From Stappia albiluteola (GTDB lineage: Bacteria > Pseudomonadota > Alphaproteobacteria > Rhizobiales > Stappiaceae): DNA of 64,000 bases. Within the stretch, counting starts at the first letter, position 1. Each line of letters begins with the position of its first letter. Location: contig NZ_JACFXV010000043.1 in the NCBI RefSeq assembly GCF_014050225.1, forward strand, positions 310,001 through 374,000. Direction: 5' to 3'. The notes beneath the pieces were generated by a model that was not told the DNA's origin, did no database searches, and worked only from the letters and a program-made list of their open reading frames with translations. The translations under genes and the position numbers were made by a program. Below, piece after piece: positions 25,553 to 38,507 of the stretch.

Positions 25553-27397
25553 TCACTGCGCATAGTGGAAACCATAATACATTGGCGCCGTGAATGTGAA
25601 TGTAATCCAGAGGAGGATGGCCAGAGGCACGCCCGCGATGACGAAATCCGAAAAGCGATAGTGGCCCGGGCCCATGACGATCAGATTGGTCTGATAGCCG
25701 ATCGGCGTGGCGAAGGAGCAGTTGGCGGCAAAGATCACGCAGGTGATGAAGCCTTCGGCCGGCACACCCAGATCGTTGGCCATGTTGATTGCAATCGGAG
25801 TGAAGAGCAGCGCGGTCGCGTTGTTCGACAGGATGTTCGTCAGGATCATCACGAGAAGGAAAAGCCCGGACATCATAACTGCCGGTGACAGACCTTCCAT
25901 CAGATCGATCAGCAGGCGCGCGATCGCCGCGGCGCCGTTCGTCGCCTCCAGAGCGGTCGCAGCGGCAATCGAAGCACCGATCAGCATGAAGATGCGGCTG
26001 TCGATGGCGCGCATCGCCTGGCGAACGTTCAGGCAGCCGGTGACGATCATCGCAAAGGTACCTGCCAGAGCCGTCGTCACGATGGGGACGAGGCCGGAGG
26101 CTGCAGCGAGCACCACGGCGATGAATATGGCAAGCGCCGTCGGGGCGTGCCGCTTGCGCGGAACCTCGGCGGCCGACCAGTCGAGCAGCAACACGTCGCG
26201 ATTGCCGCGCAGCCGCTGAATGTCGTTGCTGCCGCCGGCCAACAGCAGCACGTCGCCTGCTTCGAGGCGGATATCGTTCATCGCCATGCGTGGCATGCGA
26301 GACCGCCGCTGGATTCCCATAGCGACGCAGTTGGTGTCGGCATGGAAGCCGGATTGCGCGATCGTGCGCGAGATCAGGCGCGAGGCCGGGGCGACGACGG
26401 CCTCGGCAAGCGTCAGGGAATCGGCGGATGCGATAGAGGAAGCCTCCGCGTCGCCGCCCTCCGAGCGTTCGCCGCCCATCAGCGGGTTGCGCCGCGATAG
26501 CGCCTGCATCAGGGCGGCGCGGGTGGCGGCAACGATCACGGTATCTCCCGGCGACAGCGTGACGTTTTCGAACGGGGGGAGGATCGGCCGTTCGCCTCGC
26601 TGGACGAGACGCACCGTCATGTCCTTCAGTTCCGGGAAAAGGCCCGAGACGGACGCGACGCCGACCAGGGGATGCCCGTAGGTGATATTGATCTGGGCGA
26701 TGAACTGCTTGCCGGAGACGACCTGGATCTCCTCGGCCATGGTCTGCCGGGGCCGCAGCAGATAGGGCATGAGAAAGAGCACATAGACCGCGCCCACGCC
26801 GGCCAGCAGGACGCCAAGCGGGGTGAAGGAGAAGAAGCTCAACTTCACATCGCTCGATTGCGCCGCGACCGTCGCCACCAGCAGGTTGGTGGAGGAGCCG
26901 ATCAGCGTCGTCATGCCGCCGAGAATGGCGATGAAGGATAGCGGCATCAGGAAGCGTGAGGCAGGTGTCGCCTGGGCGACCGCCACGGCGGAGAGAATCG
27001 GCAGGAACATCACCACGACCGGCGTGTTGTTCAGGAACGCGCTTGTCGCGCCGACCGCCAGCAGGATCGGCCCGGCGGCGAGCCAGGGCCGACGCCGGCT
27101 CATGTAGACGATCAGTTGTGCGGGCTTTTCCAGGGCGTCCGTCTGAAAGAGGCCCTGGCCGACGATCAGGAGGCAGATGACCGTGATGAGGGCGGGGTTG
27201 GCGAAGCCGACGAGGAGATCGCCCGGATCGATTTTCCCGGCGGCCGGGCCGACGGGAAGCAGCGTGAAGACCAGGATCAGTGCCACCACGGAGCCAAGAG
27301 CGACAAGCTCGATGGCAATGCGTTCCATGGCATAAAGGACAACCGTGACGCCGATAACCACCAGCGTCAAAATCATGGGTAGGTCGGCGAAACTCAT
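25553..27397 (-). CDS. SLC13 family permease with two TrkA_C/RCK domains
   Basis: A 614-residue inner-membrane transporter of the DASS/SLC13 type. Two inverted membrane halves each carry a family signature: [15 protein letters not shown] with [10 protein letters not shown] in the first, and [16 protein letters not shown] with [14 protein letters not shown] in the second. Between them, two TrkA_C-like regulatory domains (about residues 215-300 and 320-405) sense ligands from the cytoplasm. Relatives move sulfate, dicarboxylates or other anions with Na+; the substrate here is unknown. It lies 53 bases upstream of bpt in the same direction, so co-transcription is possible. Confidence 0.88.
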   Translation of the reverse strand: MSFADLPMILTLVVIGVTVVLYAMERIAIELVALGSVVALILVFTLLPVGPAAGKIDPGDLLVGFANPALITVICLLIVGQGLFQTDALEKPAQLIVYMSRRRPWLAAGPILLAVGATSAFLNNTPVVVMFLPILSAVAVAQATPASRFLMPLSFIAILGGMTTLIGSSTNLLVATVAAQSSDVKLSFFSFTPLGVLLAGVGAVYVLFLMPYLLRPRQTMAEEIQVVSGKQFIAQINITYGHPLVGVASVSGLFPELKDMTVRLVQRGERPILPPFENVTLSPGDTVIVAATRAALMQALSRRNPLMGGERSEGGDAEASSIASADSLTLAEAVVAPASRLISRTIAQSGFHADTNCVAMGIQRRSRMPRMAMNDIRLEAGDVLLLAGGSNDIQRLRGNRDVLLLDWSAAEVPRKRHAPTALAIFIAVVLAAASGLVPIVTTALAGTFAMIVTGCLNVRQAMRAIDSRIFMLIGASIAAATALEATNGAAAIARLLIDLMEGLSPAVMMSGLFLLVMILTNILSNNATALLFTPIAINMANDLGVPAEGFITCVIFAANCSFATPIGYQTNLIVMGPGHYRFSDFVIAGVPLAILLWITFTFTAPMYYGFHYAQ

Positions 27398-27559
27398 GCG
27401 TCGGCCCGGGCCCCTTGCTTTCTTCCGGCACTCCAGCGGCCGGTTCGAAAGCGTAAGCTAAGGCTTAATGCGTTTGCGGTCGACGGATTAGATGGCCGTC
27501 CAGGCAGAGCTTGTGTGGATGTTTTTTCCTTTTAGGGGCTTCAGGCGAAAAACCGATCC

Positions 27560-28048
27560 TCAATCGGGACGTGTCGGCGCGGGTGCGTTCATCACCAGCG
27601 TCCCCAGAATCATGTCGTGCAACAAGCGCTTACGGTCGCTGAAGAAGGTCACGAGCAGGACCAGCGGCGTGATGATGGCAACCGAGAACCAAAACAGGAT
27701 CGAATGCATGGCGGCAAGCAGAGGGTAGGGTTTGGCGCCGTACCACAGGCGCATTTCCAGGCCCATCGCCCGCATGCCGGGTGTTGCGGCGTTCGGACCA
27801 CCCAGTGTGAAGGCGCAATAGGCAAGCGCGACCGTCTGCCAGAGAATGGCATAGAGCAGCCAGCCAAGGCCGAGCGTGAAGATGCCGAGCACGAAGACCA
27901 GGATACCTGCGCCGACCGTCAGGATGGCGATGGCGATCACGTCGATGAAGAAGGCGAAGACGCGTCTGGAGCGCACGCCGTCGAACAGCTCCGGCCGGGT
28001 CAGCGGATCATAGATATCGACGCGGGTTTCAGCGGATTCCGTGGACAT
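27560..28048 (-). CDS. RDD family membrane protein
   Basis: A 162-residue membrane protein with the RDD signature: RRVFAFFIDVIAIAIL in the first helix and GPNAATPGMRAMGLEMRL after the second. The FFSDRKRLLHDMILGT ending is typical. Three hydrophobic segments are visible. The function of RDD proteins is mostly unknown; some relate to ion or proton antiport. ATG 28048 follows a GGAAGGCAGG ribosome-binding sequence. It lies downstream of ilvA on the same strand with an 86-base gap. Confidence 0.85.
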   Translation of the reverse strand: MSTESAETRVDIYDPLTRPELFDGVRSRRVFAFFIDVIAIAILTVGAGILVFVLGIFTLGLGWLLYAILWQTVALAYCAFTLGGPNAATPGMRAMGLEMRLWYGAKPYPLLAAMHSILFWFSVAIITPLVLLVTFFSDRKRLLHDMILGTLVMNAPAPTRPD

Positions 28049-28134
28049 TCGCCTGCCTTCCGAAAGAGGTCGGTCTTGTTTTCAGATGGGAACTGCAGGC
28101 CATACTGTCAAATTGGGCCGTTCGGAGCCAAGCC

Positions 28135-29358
28135 TCACACCATGGCCTCGGCCACATCCAGGTGCCGGATGCGGTAGCCGTGTGCTTCCAGGGCCTTCGT
28201 GATGCGCTCGCCATGCTCGGCATCGTGGGTTTCCAGCGTCACGTCGAGGGTCGTACCCTTGGCGGGCACATCGAGGAAGAGACGATGGTGCGAGACGCCG
28301 AGAATGTTGCCGTCGAGCTCGCCGATGATGCTGGAGATATCGCCGAGCACGCCGGGCCGGTCGGGCGCTGCGATGCGGATGGCGATGATGCGTCCGTCGC
28401 GCGCCAGCTCGCGCACCATGATGGAAGAGAGCAAACGCGGGTCGATATTGCCGCCGCACAGCACGAGCCCCACCTTGCGGCCCCTGAAGCGCTCGGGTTC
28501 GGAGAGCAGGGCGGCAAGTCCCGCCGCACCCGCGCCTTCGGCCATCGTCTTCTGCTGTGTCAGGAAGGCGTTGACGGCGCGCTCGATGGCCGGTTCCTCG
28601 ACAAGCAGGATATCGTCGACGACCTGGCGGGCGATCGTCTCCGTCAGCTTGCCGATATTCTTCACCGCGATGCCTTCGGCCAGCGTCGGGCCGCCGAAGG
28701 TGACAGGCTTGCCCTTCAGCGCGCCCCACAGGCCGGGGTAAAGGGCCGTCTCCACGCCGATGATCTCGATGCCGGGTTTCAACGCCTTGGCTGCGATCGC
28801 CATGCCGGCGATCAGCCCGCCGCCGCCCACCGGGATCACCAGCACCTCCAGCGTCGGATCGTCGGCCAGCATTTCCAGCGCGATGGTGCCCTGGCCACGG
28901 ATCACATGCGGATCGTCATAGGGGTGCACCCAGACGAGGCCTTCCTCGCTGGCGAGCCGTTCGGCTTCCGCCTGCGCCTCGGTCAGCATTTCGCCGGCGA
29001 GCACAACGCGCGCGCCATAGCCGCGCGTCGCCTTGACCTTCACGAAGGGGGTGGGGCGCGGCATGACGATCGTCGCCGGTATGCCGAGCCTTGCCGCGTG
29101 ATAGGCGACCGCCTGGGCATGGTTGCCGGCGGACATGGCAATCACGCCGCGTCGCCGCTCATCTTCCGTCAGCGACAGCAGCTTGACGAGCGCGCCGCGC
29201 TCCTTGAAGGCGTTGGTGACCTGCAGGTTCTCGTATTTGACGGAGACTTCGGCGCCGGTCAGTTGCGACAGCTTCGGTGCAGGCAGGAAGGGCGTGCGCA
29301 TCACTGCCCCCTCGATTGCCCGGGCGGCGTCGCGGATATCCTCAAGCGTCGGGATCAT
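28135..29358 (-). CDS. ilvA: Threonine ammonia-lyase (threonine dehydratase, ACT domain)
   Basis: A 407-residue PLP enzyme that converts threonine to 2-oxobutyrate and ammonia. The PLP lysine is Lys52 in QVTNAFKERGA. The phosphate loop is PVGGGGLIAG and the catalytic domain ends near LVLCGGNID. A single short C-terminal ACT domain (from about residue 330, RPGVLGDISSIIGELDGNIL) resembles the catabolic or one-ACT type rather than the two-domain biosynthetic IlvA. I chose ATG 29358; an in-frame GTG at 29394 overlaps the hemB stop and would add 12 residues. The symbol is given by family; a serine/threonine dehydratase of catabolic role is possible. Confidence 0.87.
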   Translation of the reverse strand: MIPTLEDIRDAARAIEGAVMRTPFLPAPKLSQLTGAEVSVKYENLQVTNAFKERGALVKLLSLTEDERRRGVIAMSAGNHAQAVAYHAARLGIPATIVMPRPTPFVKVKATRGYGARVVLAGEMLTEAQAEAERLASEEGLVWVHPYDDPHVIRGQGTIALEMLADDPTLEVLVIPVGGGGLIAGMAIAAKALKPGIEIIGVETALYPGLWGALKGKPVTFGGPTLAEGIAVKNIGKLTETIARQVVDDILLVEEPAIERAVNAFLTQQKTMAEGAGAAGLAALLSEPERFRGRKVGLVLCGGNIDPRLLSSIMVRELARDGRIIAIRIAAPDRPGVLGDISSIIGELDGNILGVSHHRLFLDVPAKGTTLDVTLETHDAEHGERITKALEAHGYRIRHLDVAEAMV

Positions 29359-29386
29359 GGCCCCAGGCACCCTCTCGTCGGCCGTT

Positions 29387-32834
<3,448 letters not shown>

Positions 32835-32870
32835 TTGACCGGGAGCGACCTCCAGGAAAGCCCTGCCGCC

Positions 32871-33284
32871 ATGATCGTCTCGTTTCAGGATTTCATCCGC
32901 CACCGGCCAGCCTGGTCAACCCTGATGCTGTGGTATCTACGGGCGATGGCGCTGCTGTTGCTCGGCGGTGGCGTCATCCATTGGGCACGCATCGTCGGCT
33001 TTGTTCCCTGGCGAGGGCAGTGGTTCTGGGACATGCCCGTGGAGTGGCAGGCGGCCACGATCTTCTTCGGCGTTCTCGACCTCGTGGCGGCGATAGGCCT
33101 GTGGCTCGCCGTTTCCTGGGGCACGGTGATGTGGCTCTTTCGCGCCTTGTGCCAGGTGACGATGCACACCGCCTTTGCCGACATCTATGGCCGGCGGCCT
33201 TACGAGATCTCGTTCTATCTGGCGACGATCCTCATCTACCTCGTTCTCCTGTACCTGATGGAACGGGAGAACCGGGCGCAATAG
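32871..33284 (+). CDS. Small membrane protein (DUF6163-like)
   Basis: A 137-residue protein with four predicted membrane segments (about residues 22-38, 58-80, 85-100 and 115-133). The blocks LLLLGGGVIHWARIVGF, WRGQWFWDMPVEWQ, WGTVMWLFRALCQVTMHTAF and GRRPYEISFYLATI resemble the rhizobial DUF6163 family as I recall it. I chose ATG 32871, with AGGAAAG about ten bases upstream; a TTG at 32835 immediately follows the preceding stop. It sits between the hydrolase and mmsB in the valine operon. A link to valine use is unproven and its function is unknown. Confidence 0.65.
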   Translation: MIVSFQDFIRHRPAWSTLMLWYLRAMALLLLGGGVIHWARIVGFVPWRGQWFWDMPVEWQAATIFFGVLDLVAAIGLWLAVSWGTVMWLFRALCQVTMHTAFADIYGRRPYEISFYLATILIYLVLLYLMERENRAQ

Positions 33285-33372
33285 CCGGGCGCTTCGGGCA
33301 TTCGGGAACGCAAGCAGTTCAGACAGGCCCCCATCCGAGAACGGGTGGGATCGGCAAATCAGGGAGGAATTC

Positions 33373-34269
33373 ATGGCGACGATCGGCTTTATCGGGCTTG
33401 GCAACATGGGTGGGCCGATGGCGGCCAATCTCGTGAAGGCCGGGCACACGGTCTACGGCCTCGATCTTTCGGATGCCGCAAGGGCCGCATTCGCCGACGC
33501 CGGCGGCAATCCGGTCGAAGGCATTGCCGAAGCCGTCTCCCAGTCCGACGTGGTGATCTCGATGCTGCCGGCGGGCGCTCACGTGCGCAAGGTCTATACG
33601 GGCGAGGACGGAATTCTGGAGAACGCGCGCCCCGGCACGCTGCTGATCGATTCCTCCACCATCGATGTGGAAAGCGCGCGCGCCGTCGCCAGCGCGGCGG
33701 AGGCAGCCGACATGGTCATGGTCGATGCCCCGGTATCGGGCGGCGTCGGCGGGGCCACAGCCGGCACGCTGACATTCATGGTCGGCGGTACGGATGCGGG
33801 CTTTGCCGCCGCGCGTCCCTACCTGGAGGTCATGGGCAAGACCATCGTCCACGCGGGCGGCGCGGGCAACGGCCAGGCGGCGAAGATCTGCAACAACATG
33901 ATCCTCGGCATTTCGATGATCGCGGTCAGCGAAGCCTTCGTGCTGGCGGAGCGCCTTGGCCTCGATCATCAGAAGCTCTTCGACATCTCTTCCACGGCAT
34001 CCGGACAATGCTGGTCGTTGACCACCTATTGTCCCGTCCCGGGACCGGTGCCGACTTCACCGGCCAATCGCGACTATCAGCCGGGCTTTGCGGCCGCCAT
34101 GATGCTGAAGGATCTGAAGCTCGCCCAGGAAGCAGCCAGCACGTCCGGCGCATCCACGCCGCTGGGAGCCGAGGCCGCCGCCCTCTACAACCTTTTTTGC
34201 AACTCGGGCGAGGCGGGTACGGATTTCTCCGGTATCGTCAAATTCCTGCGCGGCAAGGCTTCCGCCTGA
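33373..34269 (+). CDS. mmsB: 3-hydroxyisobutyrate dehydrogenase
   Basis: A 298-residue NAD-dependent beta-hydroxyacid dehydrogenase that oxidises 3-hydroxyisobutyrate to methylmalonate semialdehyde. The nucleotide-binding motif is GFIGLGNMGGPMAANL. The substrate motif is DAPVSGGVGGATAGTLTFM, and the catalytic lysine lies in GNGQAAKICNNMIL. The SNTYCPVPG-like stretch (SLTTYCPVPGPVPTSPANRDY) and its length separate it from tartronate semialdehyde reductases. It follows AGGGAGGAATTC, an excellent ribosome-binding site. It is the last gene of the valine operon, with a terminator 28 bases later. Confidence 0.93.
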   Translation: MATIGFIGLGNMGGPMAANLVKAGHTVYGLDLSDAARAAFADAGGNPVEGIAEAVSQSDVVISMLPAGAHVRKVYTGEDGILENARPGTLLIDSSTIDVESARAVASAAEAADMVMVDAPVSGGVGGATAGTLTFMVGGTDAGFAAARPYLEVMGKTIVHAGGAGNGQAAKICNNMILGISMIAVSEAFVLAERLGLDHQKLFDISSTASGQCWSLTTYCPVPGPVPTSPANRDYQPGFAAAMMLKDLKLAQEAASTSGASTPLGAEAAALYNLFCNSGEAGTDFSGIVKFLRGKASA

Positions 34270-34296
34270 TGCACCTGCCGCGATCGCCGCAATTGG

Positions 34297-34321
34297 AACG
34301 GGCGGTTATCCGCCCGTTTTC
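34297..34321 (+). terminator. Rho-independent terminator after mmsB
   Basis: A perfect nine-base stem AACGGGCGG / CCGCCCGTT closes a TTAT loop, followed by TTTTC. It lies 28 bases after the mmsB stop and ends the valine operon. Confidence 0.85.
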
Positions 34322-34500
34322 ATTGAGTCCGGTGCGAGCGGTTGGTAAATCAACTGTCAAAATAACCTATTGAATTCATGACTGGATTTAAGAATTGATT
34401 CAGTCTGCTTTTTAAGAGCATTTTATATTTCCTCCTCTAAGGTCAGCTTCAAGGTGACAAAAATAATGCACCTACAAGGCAAACATAGAGGCGAAGACAG

Positions 34501-35013
34501 ATGATCACGGCAAAAAGGGCAGTTGACCAGGTCGTCAATGTTGAGGACGATGCAGAAATCAAGCCGCTTTATCTTGAAGCGTTGACGCTTGTCGAAAGAC
34601 TGCATCGTCGTCTTCTGGACGTCATCAAGGACGAGTTCGACCGGATGGGCCGCTCGGACGTCAATGCGGTTCAGGCGTTGCTTCTCTTCAACATCGGCGA
34701 TGCGGAGCTGACGGCGGGCGAACTTCGCAGCCGCGGCTACTACCTGGGCTCGAACGTCTCCTACAACCTGAAGAAGCTCGTCGAGATGGGTTATATCCAT
34801 CACCAGCGCTCACGCATGGATCGCCGTTCGGTGCGCGTCAGCCTGACCGACAAGGGCATCGCGGTGGCGGAGATCGTCGGCGATCTCTATAACCGTCACA
34901 TGCTTTCCGTGGAGCAGGTTGGCGAGATCGGCGTGGACGATTTCAAGCAGCTCAACAAGTCGCTGCGTCGTCTGGAGCGTTTCTGGACCGACCAGATCCT
35001 CTACCGCCTGTAA
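34501..35013 (+). CDS. ldtR: MarR family regulator LdtR
   Basis: A 170-residue winged-helix regulator. The recognition region ELTAGELRSRGYYLGSNVSYNL-type helix-turn-helix (residues about 68-90) is followed by the wing HHQRSRMDRRSVRVSL. The sequence resembles rhizobial and Liberibacter LdtR, a MarR protein that controls an L,D-transpeptidase gene and envelope/osmotic tolerance. ATG 34501 follows GAGGCG. The leader upstream (34322-34500) is AT-rich and holds its promoter. No L,D-transpeptidase gene is found next to it in this window. A strong terminator follows, so it is monocistronic. Confidence 0.8.
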   Translation: MITAKRAVDQVVNVEDDAEIKPLYLEALTLVERLHRRLLDVIKDEFDRMGRSDVNAVQALLLFNIGDAELTAGELRSRGYYLGSNVSYNLKKLVEMGYIHHQRSRMDRRSVRVSLTDKGIAVAEIVGDLYNRHMLSVEQVGEIGVDDFKQLNKSLRRLERFWTDQILYRL

Positions 35014-35035
35014 GATCTTCAGGCATGCAGATCGT

Positions 35036-35073
35036 GAGAAAGGCCGCTCTTCGGGAGGAGAGCGGCCTTTCTC
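35036..35073 (+). terminator. Strong terminator after ldtR
   Basis: A perfect 15-base inverted repeat (35036-35050 and 35059-35073; GAGAAAGGCCGCTCT and its complement) around an eight-base loop. The right arm includes CCTTTCTC. It begins 23 bases after the ldtR stop. Confidence 0.85.
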
Positions 35074-35158
35074 GCTTGCAGATGCGGATCTCAAAACGGG
35101 TCGTGACGGAAAGGGATGCCCGCTAGTTGGTAAGCCTCCATGCAGAGGAGGGAAGCCA

Positions 35159-35908
35159 ATGGGTATGTTGCCGGAGAAAGTCGCGATCGTGACGGGCGCG
35201 TCGTCGGGTATCGGCCGTTCGATCGCGGTGACGTTTGCTGGCGAAGGCGCCGCCGTCGTATTGAGCGGCAGAAACGAAGCGGCGTTAGAGGAAACCGCGG
35301 TAGCGATCCGCAGGCAGGGCGGTCGCGCCGTTGCGGTCGTTGGCGACATCGTTTCGCCCGGCACACACGAGGGTCTGGTGTCGATTGCGGAAAGGGAATT
35401 CGGTGGCCTGGATATTGCCGTCGACAACGCCGGAACCACCGGCCCGATAAAGCCTCTTGCCGAGGTATCGGAACAGGAATGGCGGGAAACGCTCGGCACC
35501 AATCTTGACGCTGCTTTCCTCGGCGCTCGCAGTCAGATACCCGCCATGCTCGCGCGCGGCGGCGGGTCGATCATCTACACTTCCAGTTTCGTCGGCACCA
35601 GTGTCGGGCTGCCGGGAATGTCCGTCTATGCAGCGTCGAAGGCCGCCCTCATGGGGCTGGTTAAGGGCATAACCGCCGATTATGCGGCCAGCGGGATCAG
35701 GGCGAACGCCTTGCTGCCGGGTGGCGTCGACACGCCGATGGCGGGCGACGAAGCGCAAAAGGAATGGGCAGCCGGACTGCATGCCATGAAGCGGATCGCC
35801 CAGCCGGAAGAAATCGCAAGGGCGGCTCTCTTCCTGGCCGGACCCATGGCGAGTTTCGTCGCCGGTTCCGCACTCTTTGCTGACGGCGGCAACGCATCGG
35901 TGAAATAG
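35159..35908 (+). CDS. Short-chain dehydrogenase/reductase
   Basis: A 249-residue classical SDR. The NAD(P) motif is VTGASSGIGRS and the NNAG-equivalent is DNAG. The catalytic Ser is in YTSSF and Tyr-Lys in YAASK, with the PGGVDTPM cap after them. It has an atypical GMSVYAASKAALMGLVKG stretch that is still canonical in order. ATG 35159 follows GAGGAGGGA. The substrate is unknown. It is convergent with the 2-aminobenzoyl-CoA monooxygenase/reductase gene, and there is no sign it is co-transcribed with that pathway. Confidence 0.85.
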   Translation: MGMLPEKVAIVTGASSGIGRSIAVTFAGEGAAVVLSGRNEAALEETAVAIRRQGGRAVAVVGDIVSPGTHEGLVSIAEREFGGLDIAVDNAGTTGPIKPLAEVSEQEWRETLGTNLDAAFLGARSQIPAMLARGGGSIIYTSSFVGTSVGLPGMSVYAASKAALMGLVKGITADYAASGIRANALLPGGVDTPMAGDEAQKEWAAGLHAMKRIAQPEEIARAALFLAGPMASFVAGSALFADGGNASVK

Positions 35909-35926
35909 GCATCGTATCGCGACTGG

Positions 35927-35949
35927 AGCGGCGGGATTACTCCGCCGCT
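35927..35949. terminator. Hairpin between convergent SDR and monooxygenase/reductase genes
   Basis: AGCGGCGG and CCGCCGCT (35927-35934, 35942-35949) form a perfect eight-base stem; the loop includes the stop codon of the minus-strand gene. No T run follows on either strand, so it is a weak bidirectional terminator at best. Confidence 0.4.
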
Positions 35950-38276
35950 TCCCGGAAGGCGGGATTGTGCGTCTTCGGCTTGGCCTTCAGCTTCAGTTCG
36001 ATCAGGTCGGCGCGTTCTCGCTCAGCGTTGCGCAAGAGTTGCGACTTGCCCGGCGCATACTGGACAGGCGCGAAGATTGTCGGAACGCCGCATTCGCCGG
36101 CTGCCCTCAACGTGAAGGACGGATCCGCCAGATGTGGGCGCCCTAGCGCAATCAGGTCGGCGCGTCCTGCGGCAAGGATCGTGTTCGCCTGGTCGGCCGA
36201 GGTGATGGCGCCCACCGCCATGGTGGCCAGCCCGCCTTCGTTGCGGATCTGGTCGGCAAACGGCGTCTGGAACATGCGGCCATAGATCGGGGCGCTTTCC
36301 GGTGCTGTCTGTCCGCTCGAGCAGTCGACCAGATCGACGCCGGCTTTATGGAAGGCTTTGGCGATCCTGACCGCGTCGTCACCGGTAATGCCTCCCTCGA
36401 TCCAGTCGGTCGCGGAAATGCGCACCGACATCGGCTTCTCGTTCGGCCAGATGGCCCTGAGCGCCCGGAAGACCTCGAGCGGAAAGCGAAGGCGGTTTTC
36501 CAGCAAGCCGCCATATTCGTCCCGCCGCCGGTTGGTAACGGGCGAGAGGAAGCTCGCAAGCAGATAGCCGTGCGCACAATGCAGCTCCAGCATGTCGAAC
36601 CCGCAGGCGATGCCCCGCTTCGCCGCCGCCACGAAATCCGCGGTCACCCGGTCCATGTCCGCGCGGGCCATTTCGCGCGGCGTCGGGCTGTCGGGGTAAT
36701 AGGGCAGGGCGGAGGGTGCGATTACCGGCCAGCCCTCATCGTCCGGCAGGGGCCGATCCATGCCCTCCCACATCAGCTTCGTGGCGCCCTTGCGGCCGGC
36801 ATGGCCGAGCTGGAGGCAGATCTTCGCCTTCGAATTGGCGTGGACGAAATCGACGATGCGCGTCCATGCGGCTTGCTGCTCGTCATTCCAAAGACCGGTG
36901 CAGCCGTGGGTGATGCGGGCATCCGGCGACGGGCAGGTCATCTCGGTGAAGACCAGTCCGGCCCCACCCAACGCACGTGCTCCGTAGTGGACGAAATGGA
37001 AATCCTGCGGCATGCCGTAGACGGCCGAATACATGCACATCGGCGAGACGACGAAACGGTTCTCGACGGTCATTCCACGCAGGCGAAACGGCTGGAAGGC
37101 GGGCGGTATCGGGTTCTGCGTATCGATGTCGAAGCCTTGCGCCTTCACGGTCCTGGCGAAGGCCCGGCTCGCCTCCCTGACGAATTCGGGCGCGCGCAGT
37201 GCGAGGTTGTCGTAGGTGATCGCCTTGGAGCGGGTCATCACGCCGAAGGAGAAGGTCACCGGATCCATCGGCCAGTAGCGTTTCACATGCTCGAACCAGA
37301 CCAGCGAGACGTCGGCGGCGTGCTGGGTCTTTTCCACTTCCTCGCGGCGCGTTGCCTCGAAATCGGCAAGCGCACCCTCCACCGTGTTCTGGCGACGGAA
37401 ACTCTCGTAGAGGCCGATCGCGTCTTCCATGGCGAGCTTGGTGCCGGAGCCAATGGAAAAATGCGCCGTCGACTTCGCGTCGCCGAGCAGCACCACGTTA
37501 TCCATGGTCCAGCGTTCGTTGCGGATCATCGGAAACTGGCGCCAGAGCGAGCGGTTGATCATCAGCGGATGGCCGTCGAGCTCCTCGGCGAAAACGCCTT
37601 CCAGAAATCGTGCGGATTCCTCCTCGCTCATTGAGCCGAGCCCGGCCTTGTCGAAGGTCTCGGGATCCGTCTCCAGCACCCAGGTCGAGCGGCCCGGCTC
37701 ATACTGATAGGTATGGGCGATGAAGATGCCGTGTTCCGTTTCCTTGAAATAGAAGGTGAAGGCATCGAGCGGTTTGGTTGAGCCCATCCAGGTGAACTTG
37801 TTCGGCCGCAGGTCGACGCGCGGCCGGAAATGCTCGCGGTGGCTTTCGCGGACCGCGGAATTGATGCCGTCTGCGGCGACGATGAGATCCGCGCCTTCAA
37901 GCTGGCCCAGGCTTGTGATCTCGGTCTCGAAATCCATCTCAACGCCGAGTTCGTGCGCCCGCTCCTGCAAAAGAAGCAGGAGGGTCCGGCGTGAGCAGCC
38001 GCAAAAGCCATTGCCGCCAATACGATGTACGCTGTCCTTGAAGTGGATTTCTATGTCGTCCCAATAGGCGAAATTCTCGGTGATCGCGCGGTAGCTCGGC
38101 TTGTCGTATGCCTCGAACGTGTCGAGCGTCTGGTCGGAGAAGACGACGCCGAAGCCGAATGTGTCGTCGGCGCGGTTGCGCTCGTAGACCCGGATTGCCG
38201 CGCCCGGCTTATGTTTCTTCATCAGGATCGCGAAATAAAGGCCCGCCGGTCCTCCGCCGATGATCTCGATCCGCAT
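35937..38276 (-). CDS. 2-aminobenzoyl-CoA monooxygenase/reductase-type fusion (salicylyl-CoA 5-hydroxylase/oxidoreductase)
   Basis: A 779-residue two-domain flavoprotein. Residues 1-390 form an FAD aromatic hydroxylase with IIGGGPAGL at the N-terminus and [20 protein letters not shown] (265-284) closing the FAD site. From about residue 393 an old-yellow-enzyme/NADH:flavin reductase domain starts ([17 protein letters not shown]), with [15 protein letters not shown] typical of it. This fusion is known for 2-aminobenzoyl-CoA monooxygenase/reductase, which hydroxylates and partly reduces the ring of anthraniloyl-CoA, and for salicylyl-CoA 5-hydroxylase annotations. Its divergent neighbours (CoA ligase, hydratase, acyl-CoA dehydrogenase, RidA) favour the anthranilate role. 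ATG 38276 follows AGGGAGAG. Confidence 0.88.
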   Translation of the reverse strand: MRIEIIGGGPAGLYFAILMKKHKPGAAIRVYERNRADDTFGFGVVFSDQTLDTFEAYDKPSYRAITENFAYWDDIEIHFKDSVHRIGGNGFCGCSRRTLLLLLQERAHELGVEMDFETEITSLGQLEGADLIVAADGINSAVRESHREHFRPRVDLRPNKFTWMGSTKPLDAFTFYFKETEHGIFIAHTYQYEPGRSTWVLETDPETFDKAGLGSMSEEESARFLEGVFAEELDGHPLMINRSLWRQFPMIRNERWTMDNVVLLGDAKSTAHFSIGSGTKLAMEDAIGLYESFRRQNTVEGALADFEATRREEVEKTQHAADVSLVWFEHVKRYWPMDPVTFSFGVMTRSKAITYDNLALRAPEFVREASRAFARTVKAQGFDIDTQNPIPPAFQPFRLRGMTVENRFVVSPMCMYSAVYGMPQDFHFVHYGARALGGAGLVFTEMTCPSPDARITHGCTGLWNDEQQAAWTRIVDFVHANSKAKICLQLGHAGRKGATKLMWEGMDRPLPDDEGWPVIAPSALPYYPDSPTPREMARADMDRVTADFVAAAKRGIACGFDMLELHCAHGYLLASFLSPVTNRRRDEYGGLLENRLRFPLEVFRALRAIWPNEKPMSVRISATDWIEGGITGDDAVRIAKAFHKAGVDLVDCSSGQTAPESAPIYGRMFQTPFADQIRNEGGLATMAVGAITSADQANTILAAGRADLIALGRPHLADPSFTLRAAGECGVPTIFAPVQYAPGKSQLLRNAERERADLIELKLKAKPKTHNPAFREAAE

Positions 38277-38361
38277 GGGAGCTCTCCCTTTTGCCACCAG
38301 ATCACGATGAGCTTGGATCGGCCCGATCAAATCTCATAAAACGTGATCGCTTCTAAATATC

Positions 38362-38413
38362 TAGAGCGGGATTATCGGCGAAAACCGCTCACACTTTTCG
38401 CCATCCCGCTCTA
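38362..38413. repeat. Rhizobial palindromic repeat (hairpin) in divergent promoter region
   Basis: Perfect 11-base outer arms TAGAGCGGGAT (38362-38372) and ATCCCGCTCTA (38403-38413) and perfect 8-base inner arms GGCGAAAA (38377-38384) and TTTTCGCC (38395-38402), with a one-sided four-base bulge and a ten-base loop. Its wording (GAGCGGGAT, GCGAAAAGTGTGAGCGG on the other strand) matches a palindromic repeat common in Rhizobiaceae intergenic DNA. Confidence 0.6.
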
Positions 38414-38460
38414 TCGCCGCCGCTCGCTGACGTTGGAGCGGCTTGCGTCGTCCGACGAGA

Positions 38461-38478
38461 TATTTTAAGCTTAAAATA
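38461..38478. promoter_or_regulatory. 18-bp perfect palindrome, candidate MarR operator
   Basis: TATTTTAAGCTTAAAATA is a perfect palindrome 30 bases upstream of the SDR start and within the divergent promoter of the monooxygenase/reductase gene. Length, AT content and symmetry are typical of MarR-family sites. A MarR gene lies in the same operon (39287), making it the natural candidate regulator. Assignment is inferred. Confidence 0.6.
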
Positions 38479-38507
38479 ATTCGCGACGCAATGGTGGGGA
38501 CGAAAAC

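Noticed and set aside
25500-27431. Upstream extension of the bpt frame by 644 codons over the SLC13 gene
   Set aside because: It is antiparallel-free same-strand frame read-through in GC-rich DNA; the SLC13 frame has family motifs throughout, and the bpt family starts at the GTG at 25499.
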